Assembly: GCA_949825045.1 (NCBI GenBank)
Contig: OX463818.1
Span: 26,986,906 to 27,050,905, forward strand
From: Argyresthia goedartella
Lineage: Eukaryota > Arthropoda > Insecta > Lepidoptera > Argyresthiidae
Reading direction: 5' to 3'
Length of the DNA: 64,000 nucleotides
In this document: piece after piece, positions 1 to 10,330 of the stretch
Position numbering within the stretch: the stretch's first letter is position 1
Layout of the letters: the number at the start of each line of letters is the position of its first letter
Translations under genes and position numbers: made by a program
Notes under the pieces: model-generated
The model's database searches: none
Told to the model about the DNA's origin: nothing
Seen by the model: only the letters and a program-made list of their open reading frames with translations

Positions 1-68
1 GCTTGGATTGGCAAATAGACTATAAATCGACTTGTAGGCATTAGACAATCGGCCACAACAAGGTAAGT

Positions 69-178
69 AAAGCTGGGCTCACGGTGATTTCAACTGATGA
101 AAATGGACTAATGAAATGTCAGTCCAATTTCAACAGTACATTTTCATTAGTTAGAGTCACCGTGAGTGCCCAGCTTAA
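69..178. repeat. Short foldback (MITE-like) element
   Basis: Two arms facing each other start AAGCTGGGC...TCACGGTGA on the left and end TCACCGTGAGTGCCCAGCTT on the right, differing by a two-base gap, with weaker inverted similarity continuing inward (a GATGAAAATG / CATTTTCATTAG pair). The whole unit is about 110 bp and has no coding capacity. No convincing target-site duplication was seen. It lies just outside the left end of the neighbouring DNA transposon and may be unrelated to it. Confidence 0.5.
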
Positions 179-191
179 AGGTGAAATTCTG

Positions 192-2453
192 TTGCCGACC
201 GCAACTGCAGTCGACGTGTGGCGTGAGCGTGTGAGCGAGACAGCGAGCGTAGTAGGTACTACTCGGTTACCGAAAGAATGAACCTGGCTTCGATGACGTC
301 ACTACGACGCTTGGGTACGGTGTGCAAAAAAAGCGGAATCAAGAATATTAATGAAACTTAAATATAAGTGAAAAGCTCTAGGTATGCTGTGTTAGATTAA
401 AATAAATTTATAACACAATGACTAAAATTACTACATTTTTATTTGAAATAATTAATAAATTATGTACTTAGTTACGAGTCACACTTGGATGACTCGTAAC
501 TATTCGATGTTCTATTCTTCAGTATCATCAATCACTATAACTTAAAGGTACGATGCCCGTCATGAATTCGCTTTCGCTCTCGCTATCGCTTGAATATGTT
601 TCTGAATCTGAGCTGTCTTCTCCTCCTAGTGATATTATGAGTTCCCTTTGATTAAGGTCTTCAAGGTGGTCATCGTCCCAGTATTTGCGCTCGAGCCTTT
701 CCACATGATTAACTTCTTTCTTCCAGTCTGCTGTCGTAATTGAAAGTATTGCGTCTCTCGTCAGTCCCTCAATTTCTTTTTCGGACTGGGAAATGTTTTT
801 GTCTGCCACCCTTTGTTTTACCAAATTCCAAATATATTCAATGGGGTCACAGGGTGGCAGACGTAAAACTTCATGACCGTGCTCTTTCATTAAATTATCA
901 ACTACATATTTTTTTGGTGGCTTTTCTCGTTTTATAATGTCATACAATTCCCGCTTGGTCATTCTTTCATCAAATGGAATATTGTGGGTTTGCAGCCAGC
1001 TTCGCATTTCTTCTTTGAGGGATGAACTTGTGGGGGCCCTTTCGGATTGCGTGGAATGGTAGGGCGCGTTGTCTATTACGACAATAGCATTTGGCGGCAA
1101 GTTTGGTATTAGCTTCTCTTTTAACCACTTCACAAATAGTTTGTGTCCATTTCATGATGGTAATCTCCAGTCGTACTTTTACATTTATATAGTAGTTCAG
1201 CGCCCAGAATAAAACCGTTTTCTCCTCCAGCGTGAAAAAGTATCCAACGCTGGCCTGAAATGAAAGAAGGATACATTAGATATATTTAATAATTATTTCT
1301 CGCAATAAGTACCTAGTTAATAAAATGTAATAAAGTAGGAAAGGTAGTCTACCTGGATTAATATTTTTCTTTACGCCACTGTCGGTACTGTTTTGCCAGC
1401 ACTTGTTGACGGTATAGTGGGAGTGAATCCATGTTTCGTCTAAGTATGTAACTGGTTTCTTATCTACGCCAGAACAACATTCTCTTTCTTTCGACGCAGG
1501 TAGCGAGACCTCCAAGCCGCAATGTCTTTCTTTTGTATGAGGAATTTTCGGGCATTTTTGCACTTCTTGAATGTGTATCCAAGATCATTAAATAGTATTT
1601 TTCTGAGTGTAATTTTTTCGCCTTGGAAATTGAGATCTCTTTTAGCCACTGCAAGATTTTTTTTTAAAGTCGGAATTTCTTTTTTTACCGTATAGACTGC
1701 AGACTATATTTCGTAATGCACAGATATCAAAACTATCAAGTGTCCTTTTTTTTGCAGCACGTTTACATTTTTTACCAGGTGTAGATAAACATTGTACAGT
1801 TGATTGAGTACCGGCACTAGCAGTACTAGTACTTGGACCTGGTGAAGACGGCGGCTGCTGTGACTTTTTAGCTTCACGCTTGATATTCATAAGAGTGGTC
1901 CTTGATATGCCGGTTGCAGCACAAGTACGTTTTATAGCTTGATGAACAGGATAGCTCATCCGTTGGTTTGATTTTTCTTCCTCAAAAAAAATCAAAACCT
2001 TTAGTATTATGTTGCGTCCATCACTGCGGATAGTCTTTCCTCTCATTTTTGCGGAACACAGAACAAATTTCCAACTCAAAAAATCGGTGGGTAGGTAGGT
2101 CCTACCTACTGATAATTGCCCAAAACACCCCAATAACAAAAACTTAATAAAAAACGTGACAACTATAAGAAAACAAACTAAAACAATTCAACAAATAACT
2201 TAACAAGAACATTAACTGAACATTTTATCAGAGACGAAAGTATACGCGTATCGGTGACAAAGATGCGAACCGTACTGACGAAATGGACGAACGCGGGGGG
2301 GTGAGCGGGGAAGCGGGAGAGGGCGTCACATTCCAGCGAGGTACATTCTTTGAGTAACCGTGTAGTACCTACCTATGTCTCGCTCACTCGCTAGGTAACC
2401 ACGCGCGAGTCGCCCGAAACGTCGTCGTCTGCATTCGGCTAATCGGTTGGCAA
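192..2453 (-). mobile_element. Decayed DD-E (IS630/Tc1-type) DNA transposon with long TIRs
   Basis: The ends are imperfect inverted repeats: the left arm (about 192-280) and the reverse complement of the right arm (about 2338-2453) share blocks such as GTGAGCGAGAC, TAGGTACTAC and CGGTTAC(T/C)(C/G)AAAGAAT. One transposase gene reads on the minus strand between them. The outermost TTGCC(A/G)ACCG matches at both ends, but no target-site duplication could be identified, so the exact ends are uncertain. About 120 bp of GC-rich, CGT-rich sequence sits inside each end. Confidence 0.7.
528..2052 (-). pseudogene. DD-E transposase, frameshifted, with a probable spliceosomal intron
   Basis: This is a broken transposase on the minus strand. 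An N-terminal helix-turn-helix-like part begins at MRGKTIRSDGR (about 2046). A central part carries the first catalytic Asp in YLDETWIHSHYT (near 1430). The last exon has the second Asp in VIDNAPYHS and the Glu in DPIEYIWN (near 840), then an acidic Ser/Asp/Glu-rich tail. The arrangement is that of the DDE_3/IS630-like superfamily. A GT-AG intron of about 100 bases (about 1252-1353) joins INPG to a QRWILFHAGGENGF block in frame. At least three frameshifts are visible: in an A-run near 1685, near 1465, and near 1138. It is therefore non-functional here. Confidence 0.75.
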
Positions 2454-3031
2454 GGGAATGCGTTTATGTGAAAGTAAAGTTGGTCAGCATCAATCAAATA
2501 CATTTCTGAAAGTTGGTTACAATTGTCCCCAATATTCCCATAATACAAATTTAATTACAAACAGCTCTCTGTTTCATCCAAATAAAACAAAACTCTGAGT
2601 ACGCTAACCTTGCCTGCCATAGCATTCTGGACATTACAAAAGCTCTAGGAGGCAGCACGTACAAAGCTTTGTGTATGAGGACTATGAGGCAATATTAAGA
2701 GGAAAAGGACGGGAACGTTTATGGTTGAAAATATTGCCGACAATAAAATAGAGTGCGCAAAAACACTTGCCATTGGAGAAATTACCTGTGGCTACATAAA
2801 AGACTTAATACATTTTTATTTGTAATAAAAATACTAGTTTTGACCGCCATAACTCAAATACAAAATGTGTCACTCAAAATACAACATAATTCATACATTA
2901 ATTTAAATATAAAAATTGTGTCAGCTGTAGCCGACGTGACGCTAGTGGTGCGACTTTCAGTTGTCAGCCAGTGCCGACCGAGGCGCTCAAAAGGCTAATC
3001 ACCTCACTTCACAGAACGATTCTTGATCATT
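2454..3031. other. Unassigned spacer
   Basis: AT-rich single-copy-looking sequence between two DNA transposons. No reading frame with recognisable domains, no tandem repeat and no inverted repeat was found. It ends exactly at the target-site duplication of the next element. Confidence 0.4.
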
Positions 3032-4164
3032 GTATGTAAGAGGTATTAACCGTGGTCCCATAGCTATTGACCCACAGTGGGACCACCGGTATTATTTTTC
3101 CCCGTGACCCGATGCTGCTCAATGGGACTACGGGTAATTGAAAAAAAACTGCTTTTTACCCGTGGTCCACCGCTGTTATATTTATAGGTTGTATATATTT
3201 ATAGGTTGGATTATTACAATCTCTTTGCACTTCTTTGTTTATGTCTTGCGTCATTATGTCATTTCAAAGTCACCTTATCAAGATTTTCTGATGATTCTCT
3301 GTTCATTTCATAATAGGTTAATAAAATATATGTTGAAAGATGTGCGAGGGAATTAAAATAATACGGAGGAAAGGAGGAAATGTCATGTTATACAACGGAT
3401 ACCATTTTTATAAACATAAAGACAATAAAACTTCTCCTACATCTATATGGACTTGCAGTAAAAAACGAAAGGACAAATGTAGTGGTTCGGTTACTGTTAA
3501 TGATGTAAGTTAATACGTAGCAGGCAAGATAGTGCTTTGTTGATCTTGTTTGCTACGTTCTATAAAGTAAAATTTCCTACCATCACTCAGACCTACGATT
3601 TTTATTTTGAAAGAGAAGAATCGTCATACTAATATTAGTAATAATATTATAATGAAACAGCGGTCTATGGTGGTGGTCATTTGAAAACCTAGATCTTCTT
3701 TAATTATATATACGTAGTTACAATCTTGCAGAAAATGGATATCATCAAAGAAAATTCACAATCATGCACTCCAAAATTGATGCAAATTAAAATGGCCATT
3801 GCAATGAATGATATACGAGATGTTGCACAAACAACAGATAGACCTATACCAGAAATATATGACGACGCCTTAAATAACTGGCAACAGAAAGGGTACCACT
3901 TAGCCACGCCTTTACCTGAATTCGAACATGCAAAACATAGTTTCTATGACTCACGCAACAGATCTGCCGGCATGAATAAAATTTAAAATTTTTGAAGAAG
4001 TACAGATACCAGTGCAGCACTCGCAATATGTAGTGGCAGATTACTATTACGGCGACACCAAAATTATTGTATTTTGTATGGAAACTGATAGAGCCGTTGT
4101 TAATGATACTAAAGAAATATTTGGTGACGCAACTTTCAAGTGTACTCCGTCTCCCTTTGTTGAG

Positions 4165-4410
4165 TTGTTTATTATAATTGTTAATTGTTAATGTAATATT
4201 TATTTATTTATTATAATTTTGTTGCTGTACAACTAATTTAATTTGATTTTTAATTGATAATTTGAATTTAATTTGACATTTTATAATTTGACATTTTGTT
4301 TTGATTTAGTTTTGTTTATTTTGTAGATATTGTAATAATGGACTATTTATTCATTGTTAATGTAATATTTATTTATTTACTATAATAAAAAAAAAATAAT
4401 AAAAAAAAAA
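4165..4410 (+). repeat. Poly(A)-ended insertion inside the MULE transposase
   Basis: The transposase reading is interrupted between ...PFVELF and IHGEFGS by very AT-rich sequence ending in two long A-runs, which looks like the 3' end of a short retroposed sequence. A roughly 30-bp segment (ATTGTTAATGTAATATTTAT...) occurs at both ends of the insertion. It may be the target duplication or an internal repeat. Confidence 0.5.
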
Positions 4411-4959
4411 TTCACGGTGAATTTGGAAGTACGAATTCTGCAACAAATGCTAAGCCGTTACTATATGCTTTGCTCAGCGACAAAACCAGCGAAACATATG
4501 TGACGCTGTTTAATTTATTGAAGTCGCAATTTCCAGATTGGGAACCTAGAAAATACCACTGCGATTTCGAACTTGCTGCGTTAAACGCCATTCAGGACGT
4601 TTTTCCTTCTATTACTGTTGTTGGTTGCTATTACCATTGGTCTCAAGCTATGTGGCGAAATGGGAAAAAGATATTTGGGCAAAGAAAAACAAAATCAGCT
4701 AAAAGATTAGTAGGTTTGTGTTCGGCGTTACCTCTACTACCCAATGAATATCTTCAAAGTGGCTGGGATCTCATACAATTACAATACGATAGCACAGAAA
4801 ATATAAAAATAAAAAAGTTTTTGCGGTATGTGGGAAATCAATGGCTGTCAAGGGATGTCCAGAATATACTCAGTGTTTTTTGCAAACAGACACCGTACAA
4901 ATAATGTAAGCGAATCATGGCACGCCAAACTTGACAAAAATCTAATTAAAAAAAAACAA

Positions 4960-6136
4960 TGTAGTGTTATGCTACTTACATGCTATTCTTGCTTCCTATC
5001 CCTTAGCTCCAGCTCCACCATCAGTCTTTTTTGTTTGTCCTTCAGGGTACCTTGCTCTGTCATGCTTTCATGTTTTTCAGATTCATGCTGTACAGTCTGA
5101 TGGTATCACCTTTATTTCCATAGGACCCTGTAACGTTTGAAACCATAAGAACATGTTAACAAATCATTTTCGTTCTGCATTTTCATGCTATCAGCATTTC
5201 TAAATCGATAGTGAAGGGGCTTACCTTTGGTGACCTTGTATTTGGCTTTCTCCGAAACTCTGCAATCTCGGGCTTCGTGCGCGCTGGTGCGCTACTTTTT
5301 TTCCTTTCGCTGTTATGTAATTTACTGCATGGTTTTCGTATTGTTTACCGTATTACGAGCCTGAAACGAAACTTTGACATCTGTTGATGCCTTTGTTTAT
5401 CTGGTTGTCATGGCAATGTCCATTCAAACTCGTTAGCGGTCTGATATGTTTGTTTCAATACTTTTACAAAAATACTCTTTCTATCTTGGCCACTCACAAA
5501 AATTACGTTTAATTTAAATAATTTTTAGAACTCTCCAAAAAGGGTATAAAAGCGGAACATTTCTGAAATTCTGGAGTCTCACGTCAGCTTCTGAACTGGA
5601 AGTACCACCTAAGGCCTTATCCCGGGGTCGCACTACCCCGGGATCCTGCAAGCCGTTCCTTCAAAAACGATCCTTCAAACAATCCTTTCTACAACGGGAT
5701 CCAGCGAGCCGTAGCTACAAGTACGCCGCTGCCGTTCCTACAACGACGATTTCTACAACGGGATCCAGCGAGCCGTAGCTACAAGTACGCCGCTACCGTT
5801 TCTACAACGACGATTTCTACAACGGGATCCAGCGAGCCGTAGCTACAAGTACGCCGCTACCGTTCCTACAACGACGATTTCAACAACATCTACAACTACA
5901 AATACACCTGCATCCTGGTCATCGCCCCACCGGTCTATTTCTCTCCGTGTTCTTCGCTTCCTGCTTTCTATCCAGACATCTGTATTTTATAAAACCTGTC
6001 TCATCTCATTCATCCTCATCTTCCTTTCATTTTTTTAAATTACTTCACTGTAAATAACCAATAAACTGTCACTCTAAATTTTAACCTGGTTGTTGTTTTC
6101 TGTTAGGTTCTGTTAGGATCATATCCGCATATGACA
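4960..6136 (+). repeat. 5' LTR of the non-autonomous LTR element
   Basis: Holds a TATA box TATAAAAG at 5545-5552, an AATAAA poly(A) signal at 6060-6065, and three tandem 64-bp units starting GGGATCCAGCGAGCC at about 5696, 5760 and 5824. Confidence 0.85.
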
Positions 6137-6570
6137 TTTTGGCGCCCAACGTAAAAGTTCTTCTCCACTCTTCACCTTTTCTGCGCCTTGTCTCTTTCCC
6201 TTTGATTTGCTTTCTCTTTCACTCTTAAATCTTTATCTATTCATCCTTTTCACATTTTCCAAATTCTAAAACAAAACTTCATCTAGTTTTTCAACTCATC
6301 TGGATTATATTTAGGCCTACATTTAACTTACATTACTTCACTTCACTTCACTTCACTTCACTTCTATAATTTTCTAAACAATTCGAATCCTTGACTCCAC
6401 CTTCAACTGCAAATTACTCTCCATCACTTGACCTTCCTGCTGTTCCGACTGTCATGGAACCTCCTCTTGTATCTCAAACTTCTGTCCTGAAGGTGATACG
6501 AATCTTTATATAAAATTTTTGCATGTAAGTAGCATAAATTTTCTTAACTTCTAACTGTTAATTTGTATAT

Positions 6571-6813
6571 ATGTATATTCTTCATTTCAGACACATCTCG
6601 TTGGCGATGTGGCTGATCTCAGGCTTCGAGCTCTACCGCTCTGTTATATATATGTATATTCTTCATTTCAGACACATCTCGTTGGCGATGTGGCTGATCT
6701 CTGGCTTCGAGCTCTACCGCTCTGTTGTATATATGTATATTCTTCATTTCAGACACATCTCGTTGGCGATGTGGCTGATCTCTGGCTTCGAGCTCTACCG
6801 CTCTGGCCGTTTT
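6571..6813 (+). repeat. Three tandem 81-bp units inside the LTR element
   Basis: Units start at about 6571, 6652 and 6733 and are almost identical. Each contains a pyrimidine tract followed by TTTCAG|ACAC, a good 3' splice-site look-alike, then GGCTTCGAGCTCTACCGCTC. The length is a multiple of three, so a 91-codon open frame with a 27-residue repeat results. I see no sign that it is a real protein. Confidence 0.7.
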
Positions 6814-7129
6814 AATCTTAAGGCAAAGCGACTAAAGCTACCTTAGGATTAATTTGTTTCACTTTACCTCTACTTATTTTTTTTCCACGCAGGAGCGGAT
6901 GACAACTCCTTAAGTAAGCCTGAATGTCCTTTTGAAAACACACTTTTAGAGTGGTAGTCATTGAATGTGAACTTCACCCTTACCTGAATGAAGATGATGA
7001 ATGTAAGTGATGGTATATCTGATTTTGCCTGGTGATGTCTGTTTCTGCAAAGCTGTGTTTTTCTGGTTTATTTTTGTACATATCAAAATTTTTGCTGAGT
7101 CAAAAATTTTTCCAGGGTCGGGGGGAAAA

Positions 7130-8307
7130 TGTAGTGTTATGCTACTTACATGCTATTCTTGCTTCCTATCCCTTAGCTCCAGCTCCACCATCAGTCTTTT
7201 TTGTTTGTCCTTCAGGGTACCTTGCTCTGTCATGCTTTCATGTTTTTCAGATTCATGCTGTACAGTCTGATGGTATCACCTTTATTTACATAGGACCCTG
7301 TAACGTTTGAAACCATAAGAACATGTTAACAAATCATTTTCGATCTGCATTTTCATGCTATCAGCATTCCTAAATCGATAGCGAAGGGGCTTACCTTTGG
7401 TGACCTTGTATTTGGCTTTCTCCGAAACTCTGCAATCTCGGGCTTCGTGCGCGCTGGTGCGCTACTTTTTTTTCCTTTCGCTGTTATGTAATTTACTGCA
7501 TGGTTTTCGTATTGTTTACCGTATTACGAGCCTGAAACGAAACTTTGACATCTGTTGATGCCTTTGTTTATCTGGTTGTCATGGCAATGTCCATTCAAAC
7601 TCGTTAGCGGTCTGATATGTTTGTTTCAATACTTTTACAAAAATACTCTTTCTCTCTTGGCCACTCACAAAAATTACGTTTTATTTAAATAATTTTTAGA
7701 ATTCTCCAAAAAGGGTATAAAAGCGGAACATTTCTGAAATTCTGGAGTCTCACGTCAGCCTCTGAACTGGAAGTACCACCTAAGGCCTTATCCCGGGGTC
7801 GCACTACCCCGGGATCCTGCAAGCCGTTCCTTCAAAAACGATCCTTCAAACAATCCTTTCTACAACGGGATCCAGCGAGCCGTAGCTACAAGTACGCCGC
7901 TGCCGTTCCTACAATGACGATTTCTACAACGGGATCCAGCGAGCCGTAGCTACAAGTACGCCGCTACCGTTCCTACAACGACGATTTCTACAATGGGATC
8001 CAGCGAGCCGTAGCTACAAGTACGCCGCTACCGTTCCTACAACGACGATTTCAACAACATCTACAACTACAAATACACCTGCATCCTGGTCATCGCCCCA
8101 CCGGTCTATTTCTCTCCGTGTTCTTCGCTTCCTGCTTTCTATCCAGACATCTGTATTTTATAAAACCTGTCTCATCTCATTCATCCTCATCTTCCTTTCA
8201 TTTTTTTAAATTACTTCACTGTAAATAACCAATAAACTGTCACTCTAAATTTTATCCTGGTTGTTGTTTTCTGTTAGGTTCTGTTAGGATCGTATCTTCA
8301 CACGACA
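7130..8307 (+). repeat. 3' LTR of the non-autonomous LTR element
   Basis: Near-identical to the left LTR. It has TATAAAAG at 7716-7723, AATAAA at 8231-8236 and the same three 64-bp units. It is followed by the target duplication ACAA and the resumed MULE transposase. Confidence 0.85.
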
Positions 8308-8913
8308 ACAAACATACTAAATTTGTTAAATGAGTTGAAAAAATTAACCACTTTCAAAAACAATACGCGAGTTAAATCGAGATCAAGACTCGCAATAGAT
8401 AATGACGATTTTATAAGAGAAATTCAAATGGAGCTCATTTCGGGCGACCTGACTGTTGGTGTTGCCTTAGAAAGATTACGATAAACTGGCATTATCATTG
8501 TCATATTGTCATTGTTAACTTATTTTAACAAATGGAGACGTGAGTGACGTTTATGAATACGGGGGTTAGTCATTAGGTAATAAATACGAAAAAGATAATT
8601 TAGTTCTTGTTGGTAAGGAACCCAATTTTGTTTTAGTCATGTGTATATGAAATAAATAAAATTATATTTTTATTAATGCAGTTTCAATAAACGGTTTTAT
8701 TCAACTTGCCGTGTTTGCTGTTGTTTTTTTGGGTCAAAGGGGGATGCAAGCCTCAATAAGGGCGCCGTCCCCACCACCAACAGACGTCAGACATATGTGA
8801 TTCGAAGCGTCTTGACGAGATAGTAATTCTATGTCGATGTTTTCCCGCAAATCCAGTTTGAATGTGAATTTTATGTACACGGAGAAAACGAGTTAATTAA
8901 TATTAATTAAATT

Positions 8914-10330
8914 TTGGTTGTTTTTAGCCACGTAACTTGCTTCGTACAGGACCTGCAAAGCTGGTGGTTAAAAACAACTAAGTGAACTTTGTTAAGTCGT
9001 CTTATTTAATAATAATCAAGTAACTTGATTATCAAGTATTAAGATAGCTTGGCAATAATTAACCCCTCAACTAGGTTATTAACGACAATCATACTTGGTC
9101 AATTTCAGCAAACTTACTAGGTTGTTTTTAATCATATTTCGGAAAATTTACTTAGTTGTTACTAATCAATTAACTGGGTTACTACCAGCAAACTTACTTT
9201 GCTGTTATAAACCTATTGAGTTTGTTATTAGCAGCAAACCTACTTTGCTGTTATTAACCCATTTACTTGTTTACAACTAGCAAATATACTTTGTTGGTAC
9301 TAATCAAGTAACTAGGTTACTAATAGCAGACCAGCTTTGCTTTCATTCTGGTTGTTTTTAACCACGTAACTTGCTTCGTATAGGACCTGCAAAGCTGGTG
9401 GTTAAAAACAACTAAGTGAACTTTGTTAAGTCGTCTTATTTAATAATAATCAAGTAACTTGATTATCAAGTATTAAGATAGCTTGGCAATAATTAACCCC
9501 TCAACTAGGTTATTAACGACAATCATACTTGGTCAATTTCAGCAAACTTACTAGGTTGTTTTTAATCATATTTCGGAAAATTTACTTTGTTGTTACTAAT
9601 CAATTAACTGGGTTAATACCAGCAAACTTGCTTTGCTGTTATAAACCTATTGAGTTTGTTATTAGCAGCAAACCTACTTTGCTGTTATTAACCCATTTAC
9701 TTGTTTACAACTAGCAAACATACTTTGTTGGTACTAATCCACTAACTAGGTTACTAATAGCAGACCAGCTTTGCTTTCATTAACCTATTTACTTGGTTAC
9801 TACCAGCTAACCTACTTTGCTGTTACTAAGCAACTCACTCGGTTACTATCAGCAAACCTACTTTGCTGATATTAACCTATTTACTTGTTTAAAACCAGCA
9901 ATCATACTTTGTTGGTATTAATCAAGTAACTAGGTTTCTAATAGCAGACCTGCTTTGCTTACATTAACCCAATTACTTGGTTACTACCAGCTAACCTATT
10001 TTGCTGATTTTAACCCATTTACTCGGTCACAGCCAGCAAACATACTTAGCTGTTATTAAGCAACTCACTCAGTTACTACCAGCAAACCTACTTAGCTATT
10101 ATTAACCCATTTACTGGGTTATTACCAGCAAACCAACTTAGCTGTTTTTAACCCATTTACTCAAGTACACCAAGCAAACCTACTTAGCTATTTTTAACCC
10201 ATTTACTCGGTTATTACCAGCAAACCAACTTAGCAGTTTTTAACCCATTTACTCGGTTATTACCAGCAAACCAACTTAGCTGTTTTTAACCCATTTACTC
10301 GGGTACACCAAGCAAACCGACTTAGCTGTT
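8914..10330. repeat. Tandem array of ~22-bp hairpin modules (left sub-array)
   Basis: Two imperfectly palindromic modules alternate. One is of type CAGCAAA-CCTAC-TTTGCTG and the other of type TAACCCA-TTTACT-TGGTTA. ACTTT or ACTTG recurs every 22-23 bases, so a pair of modules repeats about every 45 bp. The first 434 bp (8912-9345) are themselves duplicated as 9346-9779 with few changes. Confidence 0.8.

Larger units (their letters stand above)
4960..8307 (+). mobile_element. Non-autonomous LTR retrotransposon (no gag or pol)
   Basis: Two direct repeats of about 1177 bp (4960-6136 and 7130-8307) begin TGTAGTGTTATGC and end GACA. They enclose 993 bp and are flanked by a 4-bp target duplication ACAA (4956-4959 and 8308-8311). 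A primer-binding-site-like TGGCGCCCAACG lies at 6140-6151, three bases inside the left LTR. A purine tract GGTCGGGGGGAAAA directly precedes the right LTR. The internal region has no gag, protease or reverse transcriptase, so mobility would need proteins from another element. The LTRs differ at scattered sites, suggesting modest age. Confidence 0.88.
3382..8483 (+). pseudogene. FLYWCH zinc finger-MULE transposase, interrupted
   Basis: An N-terminal FLYWCH zinc finger is readable from 3382 (GYHFYKHKDNK...IWTCSKK...CSGS). A GT-AG intron follows (3505-3731, donor GTAAGT, acceptor CTTGCAG) and keeps frame. Next come a linker (TDRPIPEIYDDAL), a frameshift near 3980, and a MULE core with EIFGDATFK before 4170. 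The core resumes with IHGEFGS after a roughly 240-bp poly(A)-ended insertion, then LLYALLSDKT, the second acidic site in YHCDFELAAL, and the C/H motif GCYYHWSQAMWR. A small deletion near 4900 precedes the conserved NNVSESWHAKL. The 3.35-kb LTR element then splits the gene at 4959/8308, and the last 60 codons resume at 8308 and stop at 8481-8483. It is non-functional as it stands. Confidence 0.8.

Noticed and set aside
2753..3356. Two short plus-strand frames (81 and 72 codons)
   Set aside because: AT-rich, no domain; the second overlaps the MULE terminal repeat.
6571..6846. 91-codon frame with a 27-residue repeat
   Set aside because: The period is 81 bp, so an open frame follows from repetition; no signal or domain was seen.
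9095..9714. Two near-identical 61-codon frames (9095-9280, 9529-9714)
   Set aside because: They are the same repeat segment duplicated 434 bp apart; the frame is incidental.
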